DNA from: a virus
IMG/VR virus record: IMGVR_UViG_3300027749_002876
Coordinates: 124,001-188,000 of that record
Strand: one strand, 5' to 3'
DNA length: 64,000 nucleotides
Numbering within the stretch: position 1 is the first letter of the stretch; every line of letters starts with the position of its first letter. The position numbers and the translations under genes are program-made. Shown one piece after another: positions 13,675-22,311 of this stretch. The notes under the pieces were generated by a model that was not told the origin of the DNA, searched no databases, and saw only the letters and a list, made by a program, of their open reading frames with translations.

Positions 13675-14220
13675 TTACGGTGCTACTTTACCAATCGCTG
13701 TAACAACTGCGGCAATACGACCCACTGCCATCAATTCTTGCGTAGTCATGCCTTCAGCCTTTAGAGTGTTATAGTGTGCTTTAACACAGAAATGACATTT
13801 ACCAACAATACTTGCGGCTAATGAATACATTTCGAATTTCTTCTTAGATACACCACCGTGAGTAGCATACGCATTCATACGTAATCCTGCAGGTAAACCC
13901 TTCATGCCTTCATCACCTGCCATTTCAACGAATGGATACCATATATTGTTTTGACCCATGAGACTTGCGGCTGACTTTGCGGCTTCACGTTCTTCTGCAC
14001 CCATTAGTGGCCCGTTCATTTGAATTTCAAATGCTAGTTCACCGTTTCCTGATGCAATAGCGGCTGCTAATGCACAAGCATGTGCATCAATCAAATCTAG
14101 ACCACTGCGATTAATAACCGCATCTAAATTCAACTTAATGTCTTTAGAATGATCTGGTATAGATTCTTTTATGTTTGCAACCCAGTCGCCTCCGATTGTG
14201 ATTGGATTGATTTCATTCAT
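13675..14220 (-). CDS. ahpD: AhpD-like alkylhydroperoxidase
   Basis: The 181-aa protein matches full-length AhpD. The catalytic CxxC is C142 and C145 in KCHFCVKAH, with H149 as the conserved His. AhpD reduces organic peroxides or regenerates oxidised AhpC. It overlaps ahpC by 4 bases (ATGA), as in many bacterial ahpCD operons, so the pair was probably taken from a host together. It leads directly into the PP-loop/radical SAM genes, suggesting protection of oxygen-sensitive or peroxide-producing chemistry. Confidence 0.9.
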   Translation of the reverse strand: MNEINPITIGGDWVANIKESIPDHSKDIKLNLDAVINRSGLDLIDAHACALAAAIASGNGELAFEIQMNGPLMGAEEREAAKSAASLMGQNNIWYPFVEMAGDEGMKGLPAGLRMNAYATHGGVSKKKFEMYSLAASIVGKCHFCVKAHYNTLKAEGMTTQELMAVGRIAAVVTAIGKVAP

Positions 14221-14756
14221 AGCGTTGCGCCACCGATAGCACGATTACATGGGCATAGTTCGCCAGTTTGTAATGCGTCTAATACACGCAATGTTTCTTC
14301 TGGGCTACGACCAACGTCTAAGTTGTTAACTGTGATGTGTTGGATAACATTTTGCGGATCAACAATGAATGTTGCACGTAGTGCCGCACCTGCCGGAGCA
14401 TAGAATACTCCTAACTGATTAATCAAGCTACGCTCATCACGTGCTGTGTCAGCAAATTGATTATGACTAATTTTTGCTAAGTCTGGGTGTGCTTTTTGCC
14501 ATGCTACTTTACAGAACTCGTTATCTGTTGAACCTGTTAACAATACTGCGTCTCGGTCAGCAAAATCACTTGCTAGCTTATCAAATGCTACGATTTCTGT
14601 AGGGCATACAAAAGTAAAATCTTTTGGATAGTAAACGATAATTTTCCATTTACCTGTAAAACTTTCTTCTGTAATTGGGAAGAATGCATCTTCCGATTGT
14701 CCTGGTTTAACACCTGTTAATACAAATGCTGTTAATTTATCACCGACTGTTTTCAT
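14217..14756 (-). CDS. ahpC: AhpC-type 2-Cys peroxiredoxin
   Basis: A 179-aa peroxiredoxin with peroxidatic Cys51 in TFVCPTE and a C-terminal Cys pair C168/C170 in ELCPCN, the latter containing the resolving Cys. It reduces hydrogen peroxide, alkyl peroxides and peroxynitrite. An AAGGAG Shine-Dalgarno lies just upstream of the ATG. A TATAAATA octamer and a short palindrome lie further upstream. The length and motifs are those of functional bacterial AhpC. Phage-encoded AhpC-AhpD pairs are, to my knowledge, uncommon. Confidence 0.92.
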   Translation of the reverse strand: MKTVGDKLTAFVLTGVKPGQSEDAFFPITEESFTGKWKIIVYYPKDFTFVCPTEIVAFDKLASDFADRDAVLLTGSTDNEFCKVAWQKAHPDLAKISHNQFADTARDERSLINQLGVFYAPAGAALRATFIVDPQNVIQHITVNNLDVGRSPEETLRVLDALQTGELCPCNRAIGGATL

Positions 14757-14782
14757 AATTTCTCCTTGTGTGTAGTCTGTAT

Positions 14783-14797
14783 GAGTATAACATACTC
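14783..14797. promoter_or_regulatory. Short palindrome in the ahpC leader
   Basis: GAGTAT-AAC-ATACTC is a perfect 6+3+6 inverted repeat between the TATAAATA octamer and the Shine-Dalgarno of ahpC. It could be an operator or a small RNA hairpin; nothing else supports either. Confidence 0.3.
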
Positions 14798-14802
14798 AGC
14801 AT

Positions 14803-14810
14803 TATTTATA
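14803..14810 (-). promoter_or_regulatory. Late-promoter-like octamer TATAAATA (ahpC)
   Basis: Exact T4 late consensus on the minus strand, 46 nt before the ahpC ATG. It could head the whole leftward ahpC-ahpD-PP-loop cassette. Confidence 0.5.
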
Positions 14811-14826
14811 CAAGAAAAAGGGTGAA

Positions 14827-15126
14827 TTAATCTTCTGCTGGGATTAAACCATTACTATGTTTGTCTGATGTTTTTTCAACATCTTGGAATAGACGTTTTT
14901 CTTGCTGTGTTAATTCATTAAATGTCTTGCGAGGATTACCGCACATCAGACAACCGGGTTGACCGCAATCCATAGCATGGTGTTTTGCTAAACGATGTGG
15001 CTCTTTGATTGTTTTGTCGTAAAAGCCTAAACCATGCTGTTTAGCAATACGAACTTGTCTTGCGACTGCTATATCATTTTTATGACGGCGGCGACTGTTT
15101 ATAAATTTTGCGATTTCGTTGCTCAT
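14827..15126 (-). CDS. Small zinc-ribbon-like protein of unknown function (99 aa)
   Basis: A 99-aa basic protein. Its N-terminal half is Arg/Lys rich (SRRRHKNDIAVARQ). The centre has HHAMDCGQPGCLMCGNPRK, a potential H/C-C-C metal site. Related short proteins occur in other large phages and in bacteria without a known role; this is a recollection, not a search result. A nucleic-acid-binding role is plausible. It lies between ahpC and the sulfotransferase-like gene. Confidence 0.65.
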   Translation of the reverse strand: MSNEIAKFINSRRRHKNDIAVARQVRIAKQHGLGFYDKTIKEPHRLAKHHAMDCGQPGCLMCGNPRKTFNELTQQEKRLFQDVEKTSDKHSNGLIPAED

Positions 15127-15138
15127 ACTAATATTTTA

Positions 15139-15807
15139 TCAGATATCTATAAATTTGTCAATACAGTATTGAGTTTTATTTCTCCAATGTATCAATGATT
15201 CACGTGAGAAATTATTTGTATCAATCTCTGTAAATATACTTATCTTAGATATCAATTCTTCAACATTTCCTTTAAACAACTCTTTCCAAGAGATGAATAA
15301 CACATTAGGCATGTTTTCTATTTTGGTAAATTTTGATTTCCAAGATATAGCCCCATGTTTAATAGTTCTCGGGGTTTGTTTCATAAAATTATGTTTTATT
15401 GGATCATATGTATCTACTACAAACTTACCATAAAACACTGTTGCGATTTCTGAAATATCATCCAAATCATAAGTTATTCGTATAGACCTTTTAAAATTAT
15501 CATTAATTAAATTTATATCGGTAATGTGTGAAGGTGTATAATATGGTTTTTCTGCGGTATCTCGCAATAGTCCTGATAATATAAAATTTATTTTTTCAAT
15601 ATCAGGGTCTGGTATTCCGGCTGGATGACCAGATATATCTCTCAAATTATGCTGATGTGCATTCCCATGTTCACTGAGTTTAATTACAGTTTTTATATTT
15701 CTTTTTGCACTTATTATAAAATGACATAAAAAATTCCCACCAGTACCTGCCATATACGTAATAGGAATTATATCTTCATTGGGAAGCATGTCTTTGTTTA
15801 TAATCAT
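15139..15807 (-). CDS. Sulfotransferase-like P-loop protein
   Basis: A 222-aa protein. The N-terminal YMAGTGGNFL segment has the shape of a sulfotransferase or P-loop nucleotide-binding turn. The C-terminal FISWKELFKGNVEELISKISIFTEI resembles the conserved end of sulfotransferases. Motif residues are weaker than in the gene at 8139-8807, so the call is tentative. Its start lies inside iscU (32-base overlap), so it is translationally coupled to it. Confidence 0.5.
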   Translation of the reverse strand: MIINKDMLPNEDIIPITYMAGTGGNFLCHFIISAKRNIKTVIKLSEHGNAHQHNLRDISGHPAGIPDPDIEKINFILSGLLRDTAEKPYYTPSHITDINLINDNFKRSIRITYDLDDISEIATVFYGKFVVDTYDPIKHNFMKQTPRTIKHGAISWKSKFTKIENMPNVLFISWKELFKGNVEELISKISIFTEIDTNNFSRESLIHWRNKTQYCIDKFIDI

Positions 15808-16165
15808 TTACTGCGGCTTTGATGGCGTCTTCCGCAAGGATTGAGCAATGGATTTTGACTGGGGGGAGTGCAAGTTCTTCTGCGATTTGAGAGTTTCGGA
15901 GCTTGGCAGCTTCGTCAAGTGTTTTACCTTTGACCCACTCAGTGACAAGACTTGAGCTAGCAATAGCCGACCCGCACCCATATGTTTTAAATTTGGCATC
16001 TGTTATTAATCCTGTTAATTTATCTACTTTAATTTGCAACTTCATTACATCCCCGCATGCAGGGGCACCAACCATACCTGTACCTACATCGTTATCGTCT
16101 TTTGCAAAACTCCCGACGTTTCTTGGATTTTCGTAGTGGTCTATTACAGCGGTTGAGTAAGCCAT
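15776..16165 (-). CDS. iscU: IscU-type iron-sulfur scaffold
   Basis: A 129-aa complete IscU. All three cluster-ligand cysteines are present: C37 (GAPACGD), C64 (YGCGSAIAS) and C107 (KIHCSIL). The HscA chaperone recognition motif LPPVK is intact at residues 100-104. It should assemble Fe-S clusters using host IscS and HscAB, since no partner genes are visible here. AGGA lies 9 nt before the ATG. The obvious local client is the radical SAM enzyme at 11311-12807. Confidence 0.93.
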   Translation of the reverse strand: MAYSTAVIDHYENPRNVGSFAKDDNDVGTGMVGAPACGDVMKLQIKVDKLTGLITDAKFKTYGCGSAIASSSLVTEWVKGKTLDEAAKLRNSQIAEELALPPVKIHCSILAEDAIKAAVNDYKQRHASQ

Positions 16166-16168
16166 ATA

Positions 16169-16285
16169 TTAATCCTTTTTGAACATAGTGAAGATTTTTG
16201 CTTGTATGTTCTTTGCAAACTGCGGTTGAGGGAAATTCCAACCAATAAAAGCACCTAGTGCTAACCAAAATAATGTTTCTAACAT
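16169..16285 (-). CDS. 38-aa single-pass membrane peptide
   Basis: A short ORF beginning MLETLFWLALGAFIGWNF. Residues 2-18 form one hydrophobic segment followed by a basic tail ending FTMFKKD. A strong AAGGAG Shine-Dalgarno lies 8 nt before the ATG and a CATAAATA octamer lies further upstream. The stop is 3 bases from the iscU start, so both are probably translated from one message. The function is unknown; a small holin-like or regulatory membrane peptide are possibilities. Confidence 0.55.
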   Translation of the reverse strand: MLETLFWLALGAFIGWNFPQPQFAKNIQAKIFTMFKKD

Positions 16286-16309
16286 ATTATATACTCCTTG
16301 TGTATGATG

Positions 16310-16317
16310 TATTTATG
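16310..16317 (-). promoter_or_regulatory. Late-promoter-like octamer CATAAATA
   Basis: CATAAATA on the minus strand 24 nt before the ATG of the 38-aa membrane peptide, which has a strong Shine-Dalgarno. Confidence 0.4.
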
Positions 16318-16879
16318 CAATTGATTCTTCATCGTCTAATACAATCCAACCCAATTTCAACAAATCTTCTCGTATCTCATCAGTTACCATACCTTCACCT
16401 ACATACGCTTTGTTTTGCATATACATTTCTTGCTGTTTAGTGGTTAGTTTTTGAAATTCATCATCATCTAATTCTTTTGCATTTCTGATACCACTACAAT
16501 ACCAGTCAATATAGTCGCCTTTTTCTTGCATATCAGCAACAATACCGCCGGCGTGTCTCCAACTGCAACTCCAGCGTTTTTCAGTTAATATAGGCCATAC
16601 ATCATTTTTAGTAAAGTCTCGGTTACACATTGCGGCATACAAGTTTTGTGCATACACAGCATCACCTTTAACTTTATCAACAATCCATTGAGTACTACGC
16701 AAATCATACTCCATGTTATCTTTTTGCCAATTAGGATCTACTATGTTTTCTTCATCCTGTTCACGCCAAGATTTATACATATCAATGTAGTCAGGATTGG
16801 GCTCTTTGCCTTCTTCTTCACAGCGTTTAACATACCCTTCTTTTTGAAAGGTATGTCGTTCTGGGCTACTACTTATCAT
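16313..16879 (-). CDS. Phage protein of unknown function (188 aa)
   Basis: An acidic 188-aa soluble protein with a Trp/Cys-rich centre (RWSCSWRHAGGIVADM, YIDWYCSGI) and charged ends. I recognise no domain. The pattern of a conserved HAGG core with aromatic residues looks like a folded enzyme-like or binding domain rather than a structural repeat. It overlaps the upstream gene by 11 bases. Confidence 0.6.
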   Translation of the reverse strand: MISSSPERHTFQKEGYVKRCEEEGKEPNPDYIDMYKSWREQDEENIVDPNWQKDNMEYDLRSTQWIVDKVKGDAVYAQNLYAAMCNRDFTKNDVWPILTEKRWSCSWRHAGGIVADMQEKGDYIDWYCSGIRNAKELDDDEFQKLTTKQQEMYMQNKAYVGEGMVTDEIREDLLKLGWIVLDDEESIA

Positions 16880-17345
16880 CTTCTACCTCTATCCATGTGT
16901 GGTCACCTAACCATTTAACTTTGCAAATATACTCATAGTCTACTGGCTTGCTAGTAGACCAATCATAGGGTCCATTAATACTCAATCTAGTAAACTGTTT
17001 ACGTGTGTCAAACAATAACCAATATACATTACCATTCGATAATTGAAAATCGTATTTGGCTGCATGTACCATATCAGTTAAATCAAGTCTATGTTTAATC
17101 TGATCTGCTTGTTTTTGCAACACAGTAACTAATTCCATAATTCTATCATACTCTTGCTTGGCATGCAACCGTGCAACATTAAGCATAATGTCTTTATATT
17201 TCTCTACCGGTACTAGATCAAATTTAGGGCCACTACTTTCAGTAGCATATGGAGTAACATTACGGTTAAAAAAAGGAATAAGTGAACCGGTTGAAGTAGA
17301 GTCATAACTACTGACACCATTTGCTGAATTAGGTTTATCACTCAT
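16869..17345 (-). CDS. DUF2452-like phage protein
   Basis: A 158-aa protein. A disordered Ser/Asn-rich N-terminus is followed by a long helix (KDIMLNVARLHAKQEYDRIMELV) with QADQIKHRL, then a beta-rich part with YDFQLSNGNVYWLLF and KVKWLGDHTWIEV. The order resembles the DUF2452 family, whose function is unknown; I am only moderately sure of that match. It overlaps the 188-aa gene by 11 bases. Confidence 0.5.
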   Translation of the reverse strand: MSDKPNSANGVSSYDSTSTGSLIPFFNRNVTPYATESSGPKFDLVPVEKYKDIMLNVARLHAKQEYDRIMELVTVLQKQADQIKHRLDLTDMVHAAKYDFQLSNGNVYWLLFDTRKQFTRLSINGPYDWSTSKPVDYEYICKVKWLGDHTWIEVEDDK

Positions 17346-17351
17346 AAGTTA

Positions 17352-17975
17352 TTATATCTTATCTTCATTTGCTACAACAGTCTTTTGGGTGTTCTTTGAT
17401 TTTATCTGTTTGCTATAAAAAATATGATTACCAATTTTAGCCACTTGTTTATAAGGCCATAAAGGATCTACCTGCAAATTATGAAAGAATAATGTAGATT
17501 TTGGAACTACATCTTCATATGCATCGTAAGCCATTACATCATATGCAATGGCTTTTGCTTGTACATAACCAAGATTGTTTTTATTTGGTTCACCTTTGTT
17601 TTCACATACCCAACTAAACTGGCATATTTTAGCTTTGTACATATCACCATATTCATTTTCTTTTTCAATATAAGTTGCTTGATATATAACATTGCATGGG
17701 GTAGAACCAAACCCATGACGAATGCGATTCATTACTACTCTGGCTATTGCGGCTTGTCCATTTAATGATTCCCCATTTGATTCATAGAAAATGTTTTTTG
17801 CCATACAGGCTAGTTGTTTTGGATCTACTGCTTTTGCTACTCTAGCTACTTCAGCGACAGGCTCAGGTGTACTATTAAATAAGAAATATCTTTCTTCAGT
17901 ATTAGTAAGAAATAAACCAACTACTAGTACTAGTAAGCCGGTGAGTACTCTTAAAAATTTAATTTTATCGCTCAT
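17352..17975 (-). CDS. SleB/CwlJ-type cell-wall hydrolase with N-terminal anchor
   Basis: A 207-aa protein with one N-terminal membrane helix (VLTGLLVLVVGLFL) and a Hydrolase_2 (SleB-like) domain. The domain starts at CMAKNIFYESNGES, where the Glu in FYES is the expected catalytic residue, followed by ARVVMNRIRH and CQFSWVCE. This family cleaves peptidoglycan glycan strands. The ATG at 17975 is preferred because AAGGA lies 8 nt upstream; a frame start at 18011 would overlap the upstream gene. It may serve as a signal-anchor lysin or spanin-independent endolysin. Confidence 0.85.
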   Translation of the reverse strand: MSDKIKFLRVLTGLLVLVVGLFLTNTEERYFLFNSTPEPVAEVARVAKAVDPKQLACMAKNIFYESNGESLNGQAAIARVVMNRIRHGFGSTPCNVIYQATYIEKENEYGDMYKAKICQFSWVCENKGEPNKNNLGYVQAKAIAYDVMAYDAYEDVVPKSTLFFHNLQVDPLWPYKQVAKIGNHIFYSKQIKSKNTQKTVVANEDKI

Positions 17976-17992
17976 AAGAAACTTCCTTTTGT

Positions 17993-19969
17993 TTATGCAA
18001 GAAGCCAGCAATCACAGTTGCAACGGATAACCTCTTCAATTGCTTGATTAACAGTGTAAGTACTTGGCATTAATGTTGATGATGTATACCATGAATTTAA
18101 GTTAGGCGATATTAAGTTAGAATACGGTGATCCTGCAAATGAGCCCGGTTCTGCTGGATCACCAATATCAATAGGTTGACCTGGTACTTGTCCTCCAAAA
18201 ATAGGATTAGTTATTATATATTCTCCGGTACCAACATTTATACTGCCTCCTGGTTGAGGCTTTATATCTACTCTATTACGAATTGTAACAGGTGTAGATG
18301 GTGTTGTGGTATTAGGAATAAACGGTGTTACTGGCCCAGCAGTAATAGCACCACTAGGGATATTTGGGTTAGCCAATCCAGTTGGTAATGTTCCGTTTGC
18401 TATTAATACTTTTTGCTGGTCATATGGTAATTTGTCAAGTATATTGTTATCTAACGAAACACCGATTGCTGACAAGCGATCTTGGTTACGATTCTCTCTC
18501 ATCATACCAACAATACTCTGTCCACCTATTGTGTCCCAATTAGTAATGTTTTCTATTGTTTGAGCATACATGTGTGGTTCAGTATTTTTTCCATATTGCG
18601 GTACAGAATCAACAAATGTGTAAATTGTTGTTGGGTATAATGATAAAAAATTCTGTCTAGGATTATCTAATGGTGGACGCAATCCTTCTTGTCTAGCACG
18701 TTGTTCAATAGTTAATTGAAAACCAGTAGAGTTCCAGTAGTCATTTAACTTCTGACAATCTGCTTTGTTGTTGATATTAATAGAATCAATTTCTGCATTT
18801 GCTTGACCGATATAACCTGATATAGGAGTGTTCATACCCGGGCTAGCGCCGCCTGCTGGCCAAAACCAAGTTCCCTGACTGACAATTCTTTTATAAGAGA
18901 TTGAAAACCCGGGAGTGTTCTGTCCATCAGTAGAAAAATCACCATTGGCCTGTACAGGTAACATTTGAATAGGAGGTGATTCAATTGTGATGATTTCTTC
19001 TGGCATGTTAGCACGAACCCAACCATCATCTTTAGGTGGATAGTGAGGCGGGGTAGTCACTGGATATATTGTCACAGCCCAATTATCTTGTACAGTGTGT
19101 GCCCATAAATAAGACCCACCAAAATTATCACTAGTTGATACTCTACCAAACATACCGGGAATCTCGTTATCATCTCTACCCACGTTTGATACAGAAGTTG
19201 CACCTACATTGTTAGGGACAATAGTAACGATAGGATTAGGTGCAGTACCGCGTCCATAACCGCCACCAACTACATCTAATTGGAAAGTAATTCTATAGTA
19301 CCAATCATATTCTTCAGCCGAACCCGGGTCTACCCAGTATACCGGTGAGTCTGTCGGGGGATATGTATATTCGACCGGATCATATTTAGGGCTTTCAGGA
19401 TCCGGGTCATAATTTGGATTAGCTGGATTAGCACCCGGCGTTGGTGGTACATATGGTTTAGTAATTACATACCAATATGGTTGTGCGATACCCATTTTAG
19501 CTCGTTGTTCTGTTACTGCAAGATATGTTTCATGGTATATGTTGAATAACTTGCGTGTTGCTAATTGTTTTAGCTTGTTATATATACCTTCAAGACCACA
19601 TTCAGGTAATAGAGGGCCTAAATATGAGCGCCCATTGTAGGGTAATCCACTCATGCAACCAAAAAAGTCACTCATTGTATAAGACCCTTGTGGGCCACTT
19701 CCCAATGCAATCTTTGGTCTACCGGCAGTGCGTAGCGGTAAATTAGTAGGAACTAAATTAGTGCTATTACTATTAGTATTCAATCCTACCATTGTTTCAA
19801 TATTAGTCACAACTTGTGCAAACTTTTCAATTGATACTTCTTGTATGTTTTGAATCTGTTGCATTGTTGCGCTAAATGCTCCGGCACCTACGGCAATTTC
19901 AGGAGGCAGTATACCTGATAGATATGAACCATATCCTTTTGCTGGTTGTTGTATTTGTATGGTTGCCAT
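17993..19969 (-). CDS. Large virion-type protein (658 aa), function unknown
   Basis: The protein is rich in Pro, Gly, Asn and Thr, with low-complexity linkers (PPTPGANPANPNYDPDPESPK) and no membrane segment or enzyme motif. It ends in a Cys-containing tail (CNCDCWLLA). The composition and position beside a large structural protein and PAAR suggest a baseplate or tail protein. No Shine-Dalgarno is clear. No family assignment is possible by eye. Confidence 0.55.
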   Translation of the reverse strand: MATIQIQQPAKGYGSYLSGILPPEIAVGAGAFSATMQQIQNIQEVSIEKFAQVVTNIETMVGLNTNSNSTNLVPTNLPLRTAGRPKIALGSGPQGSYTMSDFFGCMSGLPYNGRSYLGPLLPECGLEGIYNKLKQLATRKLFNIYHETYLAVTEQRAKMGIAQPYWYVITKPYVPPTPGANPANPNYDPDPESPKYDPVEYTYPPTDSPVYWVDPGSAEEYDWYYRITFQLDVVGGGYGRGTAPNPIVTIVPNNVGATSVSNVGRDDNEIPGMFGRVSTSDNFGGSYLWAHTVQDNWAVTIYPVTTPPHYPPKDDGWVRANMPEEIITIESPPIQMLPVQANGDFSTDGQNTPGFSISYKRIVSQGTWFWPAGGASPGMNTPISGYIGQANAEIDSININNKADCQKLNDYWNSTGFQLTIEQRARQEGLRPPLDNPRQNFLSLYPTTIYTFVDSVPQYGKNTEPHMYAQTIENITNWDTIGGQSIVGMMRENRNQDRLSAIGVSLDNNILDKLPYDQQKVLIANGTLPTGLANPNIPSGAITAGPVTPFIPNTTTPSTPVTIRNRVDIKPQPGGSINVGTGEYIITNPIFGGQVPGQPIDIGDPAEPGSFAGSPYSNLISPNLNSWYTSSTLMPSTYTVNQAIEEVIRCNCDCWLLA

Positions 19970-19995
19970 ATTATTTTATTCGATTATTGAAAGTA

Positions 19996-22311
19996 TCATA
20001 CACTTTGCCGCCCCGGTGTAATTGCAGTTTGCGTAATATTATTTAATTCGGCTGAGGCATTGGCCGTAGCTGATGCAGATTGTATAATATCTCTGATAGG
20101 CGGGGTACCTATTGGAGTTTGTGTTCCAATTTGAGCTAATATAGCAGTGCTAGTTAAGTTGGGATTGATTGATCCATTAACATATATTGGATAATAAACT
20201 TTACTATTGGGATATGTTACTACAGGCTCTTCGGGTGGAGGGGGTTCAATGATGATAACGTCACCGGCTGGACCCCATGTAATAGTTTTATTACTAATGG
20301 TTACAGACCAGGGTGAAGCCCCAGAATTTTTAGACACATGTCCAATTACGATTCCAGATTTTTTGGGGTCATAGTAAATATTGTAATCATATATCAATAT
20401 TTGGTCATATATTACGGTTGTCCCTTGCATAATCTTGTACCCGGTAAAGCTCTTACCTGACGCTGATATTTCACTTATTACAGTAAATTTATATTCAACC
20501 CCATCAAGCAACACAGGATTAGCACCGTTGGTATTAGCCAATAATGTATTTCCATAATAATTGACACCGTTTGGTTGCACAGCAACTCCAGCCCAAAATG
20601 ATTCAATTTGTGTAGATGGATATACTGGGTTGGGGGCAAAAGGTACATTAGGTGGTAATGGTGGAACTGTGGGAGTTGGCGCTTGACTCACATTATTAAT
20701 AATCATACCTTGCCCTTGTATATAACCTTGAGCGATTGCGGCATTATTACAACGAACTACCACTGCAAAATGTCCAGTAGGATTTTGAGCAAAATAACTA
20801 TTAGATTTAAATGTGAACTCAAATGTACATCTACCAGAACCAATGTTGTAATTATTAGTAGTTGTAGATGTTAACTCATAGTAATCATTTGGTGGACTAG
20901 TATTAGTATATACCCATGGTGTTGCGTCAATAGTAACGCCAAGAGGGGAAGCTGGTGCGGGAGGTAACGGGGTAGGTGGTATTACAGTTGTGGATGGGGC
21001 GGCCATGTTATAAACAGGAACAGTTAATGTATCATAACTATTTGGAAACATTTTCTTTGGGTTCAATAAGTCAGCCAGTGATGATAATCCTGCTGTCTTA
21101 CAGTTTAATGGAACTAACACTTCAGCTAATGTTTCTCCTACTGTAATATAGTAAGCGGCATATAATTTGCGTTCTTGGTCTTGAGTTGGTTGTGATATAT
21201 TTGATATGATTTCTCCCAGTACATCAACCGGGATACCGGCCGATATAATTGCTAAACTTAAATTCTTAGTTAACGCATTATATTTCACTAATGTTTTTAA
21301 TAAGTTTGACGGTAAACCATAGGTAGCAATAGTAGATAAATCAATTGCTTTGCCCAATGTTATCAAGTCTTGACCAAATGCTTTTGTTGCTAAACTTATA
21401 TTAGTAATATCTGCTGATATTAGGTCATTCATATTACTAAATGTTCCACTTAAAAAGTCTTTACTATTATCTACACTAAGAATAGCATTATTAGAATAAC
21501 CAATGAAGCCATAAGCACTTTGCCATTGTTGTAGGAAATCTCGGTAACCTGCAGGATTAAGACTGTTACCTTGCTCTAATGTAGAATTGTAGTTAAACTC
21601 CATCCACGCCTGTAATGGAAGTAATCTTAAATATGCCCATTGAGTTGCCGGATTAGGATCGGGTCCTTCTAAGTTATTTTTATAAGTTGATCCGCCCCAT
21701 CCTTTAGTATCACCTAAACTAAATGTTCCAGTGCCAAATCTACCAATTAATTCTTCCCAAGTATAGACTAAAGCTTTGGCATTACCTAACCCCGGCACTT
21801 GATTATCAATAACAAATGTGCCCGGAGTTGTTGCTTTACCATATGATGCAGTAGAAAATACTCTGAATTTACCAGCAGTTCCACTTTCAACTAGCCAATT
21901 GCCATTATACCCATCGGGAGTAGCACCGTTGATTCTCACATATGACCCGGATGTTAGTGCAAATGATTGATTATATTTTACATCAAAATAAAATTGTTCT
22001 GTACCTAAAACTACCCCAGAAGTAATACTAGTGATAGGAATAGCCCTAGTACCACCACCTATACTAATTAAGTTGTTATAAACTGAGGTATATGGTATAC
22101 CATCTGCGTTGCCATAGTATCCTTCATGTATAGCATGTGTAATGACACGCAACACGGTTTCTTGTACTACTCTACCAAAAGTATAGCTAGGAAAGTTGTG
22201 TGATGTTCCCATCCATGAAACAAATTTAGGGTTTATTTGTAAACCCTGTACATTTAACAGTGCATTGAGGCTATTAACCCCTAATGGACTTTGCTTTCCT
22301 GTATCGCTCAT
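19996..22311 (-). CDS. Large virion-type protein with a possible lectin-like domain (771 aa)
   Basis: The N-terminal 450 residues are an unrecognised structural region. A Pro-rich linker follows, then a beta-rich part at about residues 480-690 (CTFEFTFKSNSY, GHFAVVVRCNN, VEYKFTVISEIS, SGIVIGHVSK) resembling a concanavalin/laminin-G-type jelly roll. It overlaps the PAAR gene by 4 bases. That coupling to a spike tip suggests a baseplate hub or central-spike-associated protein, possibly carbohydrate-binding. Confidence 0.5.
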   Translation of the reverse strand: MSDTGKQSPLGVNSLNALLNVQGLQINPKFVSWMGTSHNFPSYTFGRVVQETVLRVITHAIHEGYYGNADGIPYTSVYNNLISIGGGTRAIPITSITSGVVLGTEQFYFDVKYNQSFALTSGSYVRINGATPDGYNGNWLVESGTAGKFRVFSTASYGKATTPGTFVIDNQVPGLGNAKALVYTWEELIGRFGTGTFSLGDTKGWGGSTYKNNLEGPDPNPATQWAYLRLLPLQAWMEFNYNSTLEQGNSLNPAGYRDFLQQWQSAYGFIGYSNNAILSVDNSKDFLSGTFSNMNDLISADITNISLATKAFGQDLITLGKAIDLSTIATYGLPSNLLKTLVKYNALTKNLSLAIISAGIPVDVLGEIISNISQPTQDQERKLYAAYYITVGETLAEVLVPLNCKTAGLSSLADLLNPKKMFPNSYDTLTVPVYNMAAPSTTVIPPTPLPPAPASPLGVTIDATPWVYTNTSPPNDYYELTSTTTNNYNIGSGRCTFEFTFKSNSYFAQNPTGHFAVVVRCNNAAIAQGYIQGQGMIINNVSQAPTPTVPPLPPNVPFAPNPVYPSTQIESFWAGVAVQPNGVNYYGNTLLANTNGANPVLLDGVEYKFTVISEISASGKSFTGYKIMQGTTVIYDQILIYDYNIYYDPKKSGIVIGHVSKNSGASPWSVTISNKTITWGPAGDVIIIEPPPPEEPVVTYPNSKVYYPIYVNGSINPNLTSTAILAQIGTQTPIGTPPIRDIIQSASATANASAELNNITQTAITPGRQSV

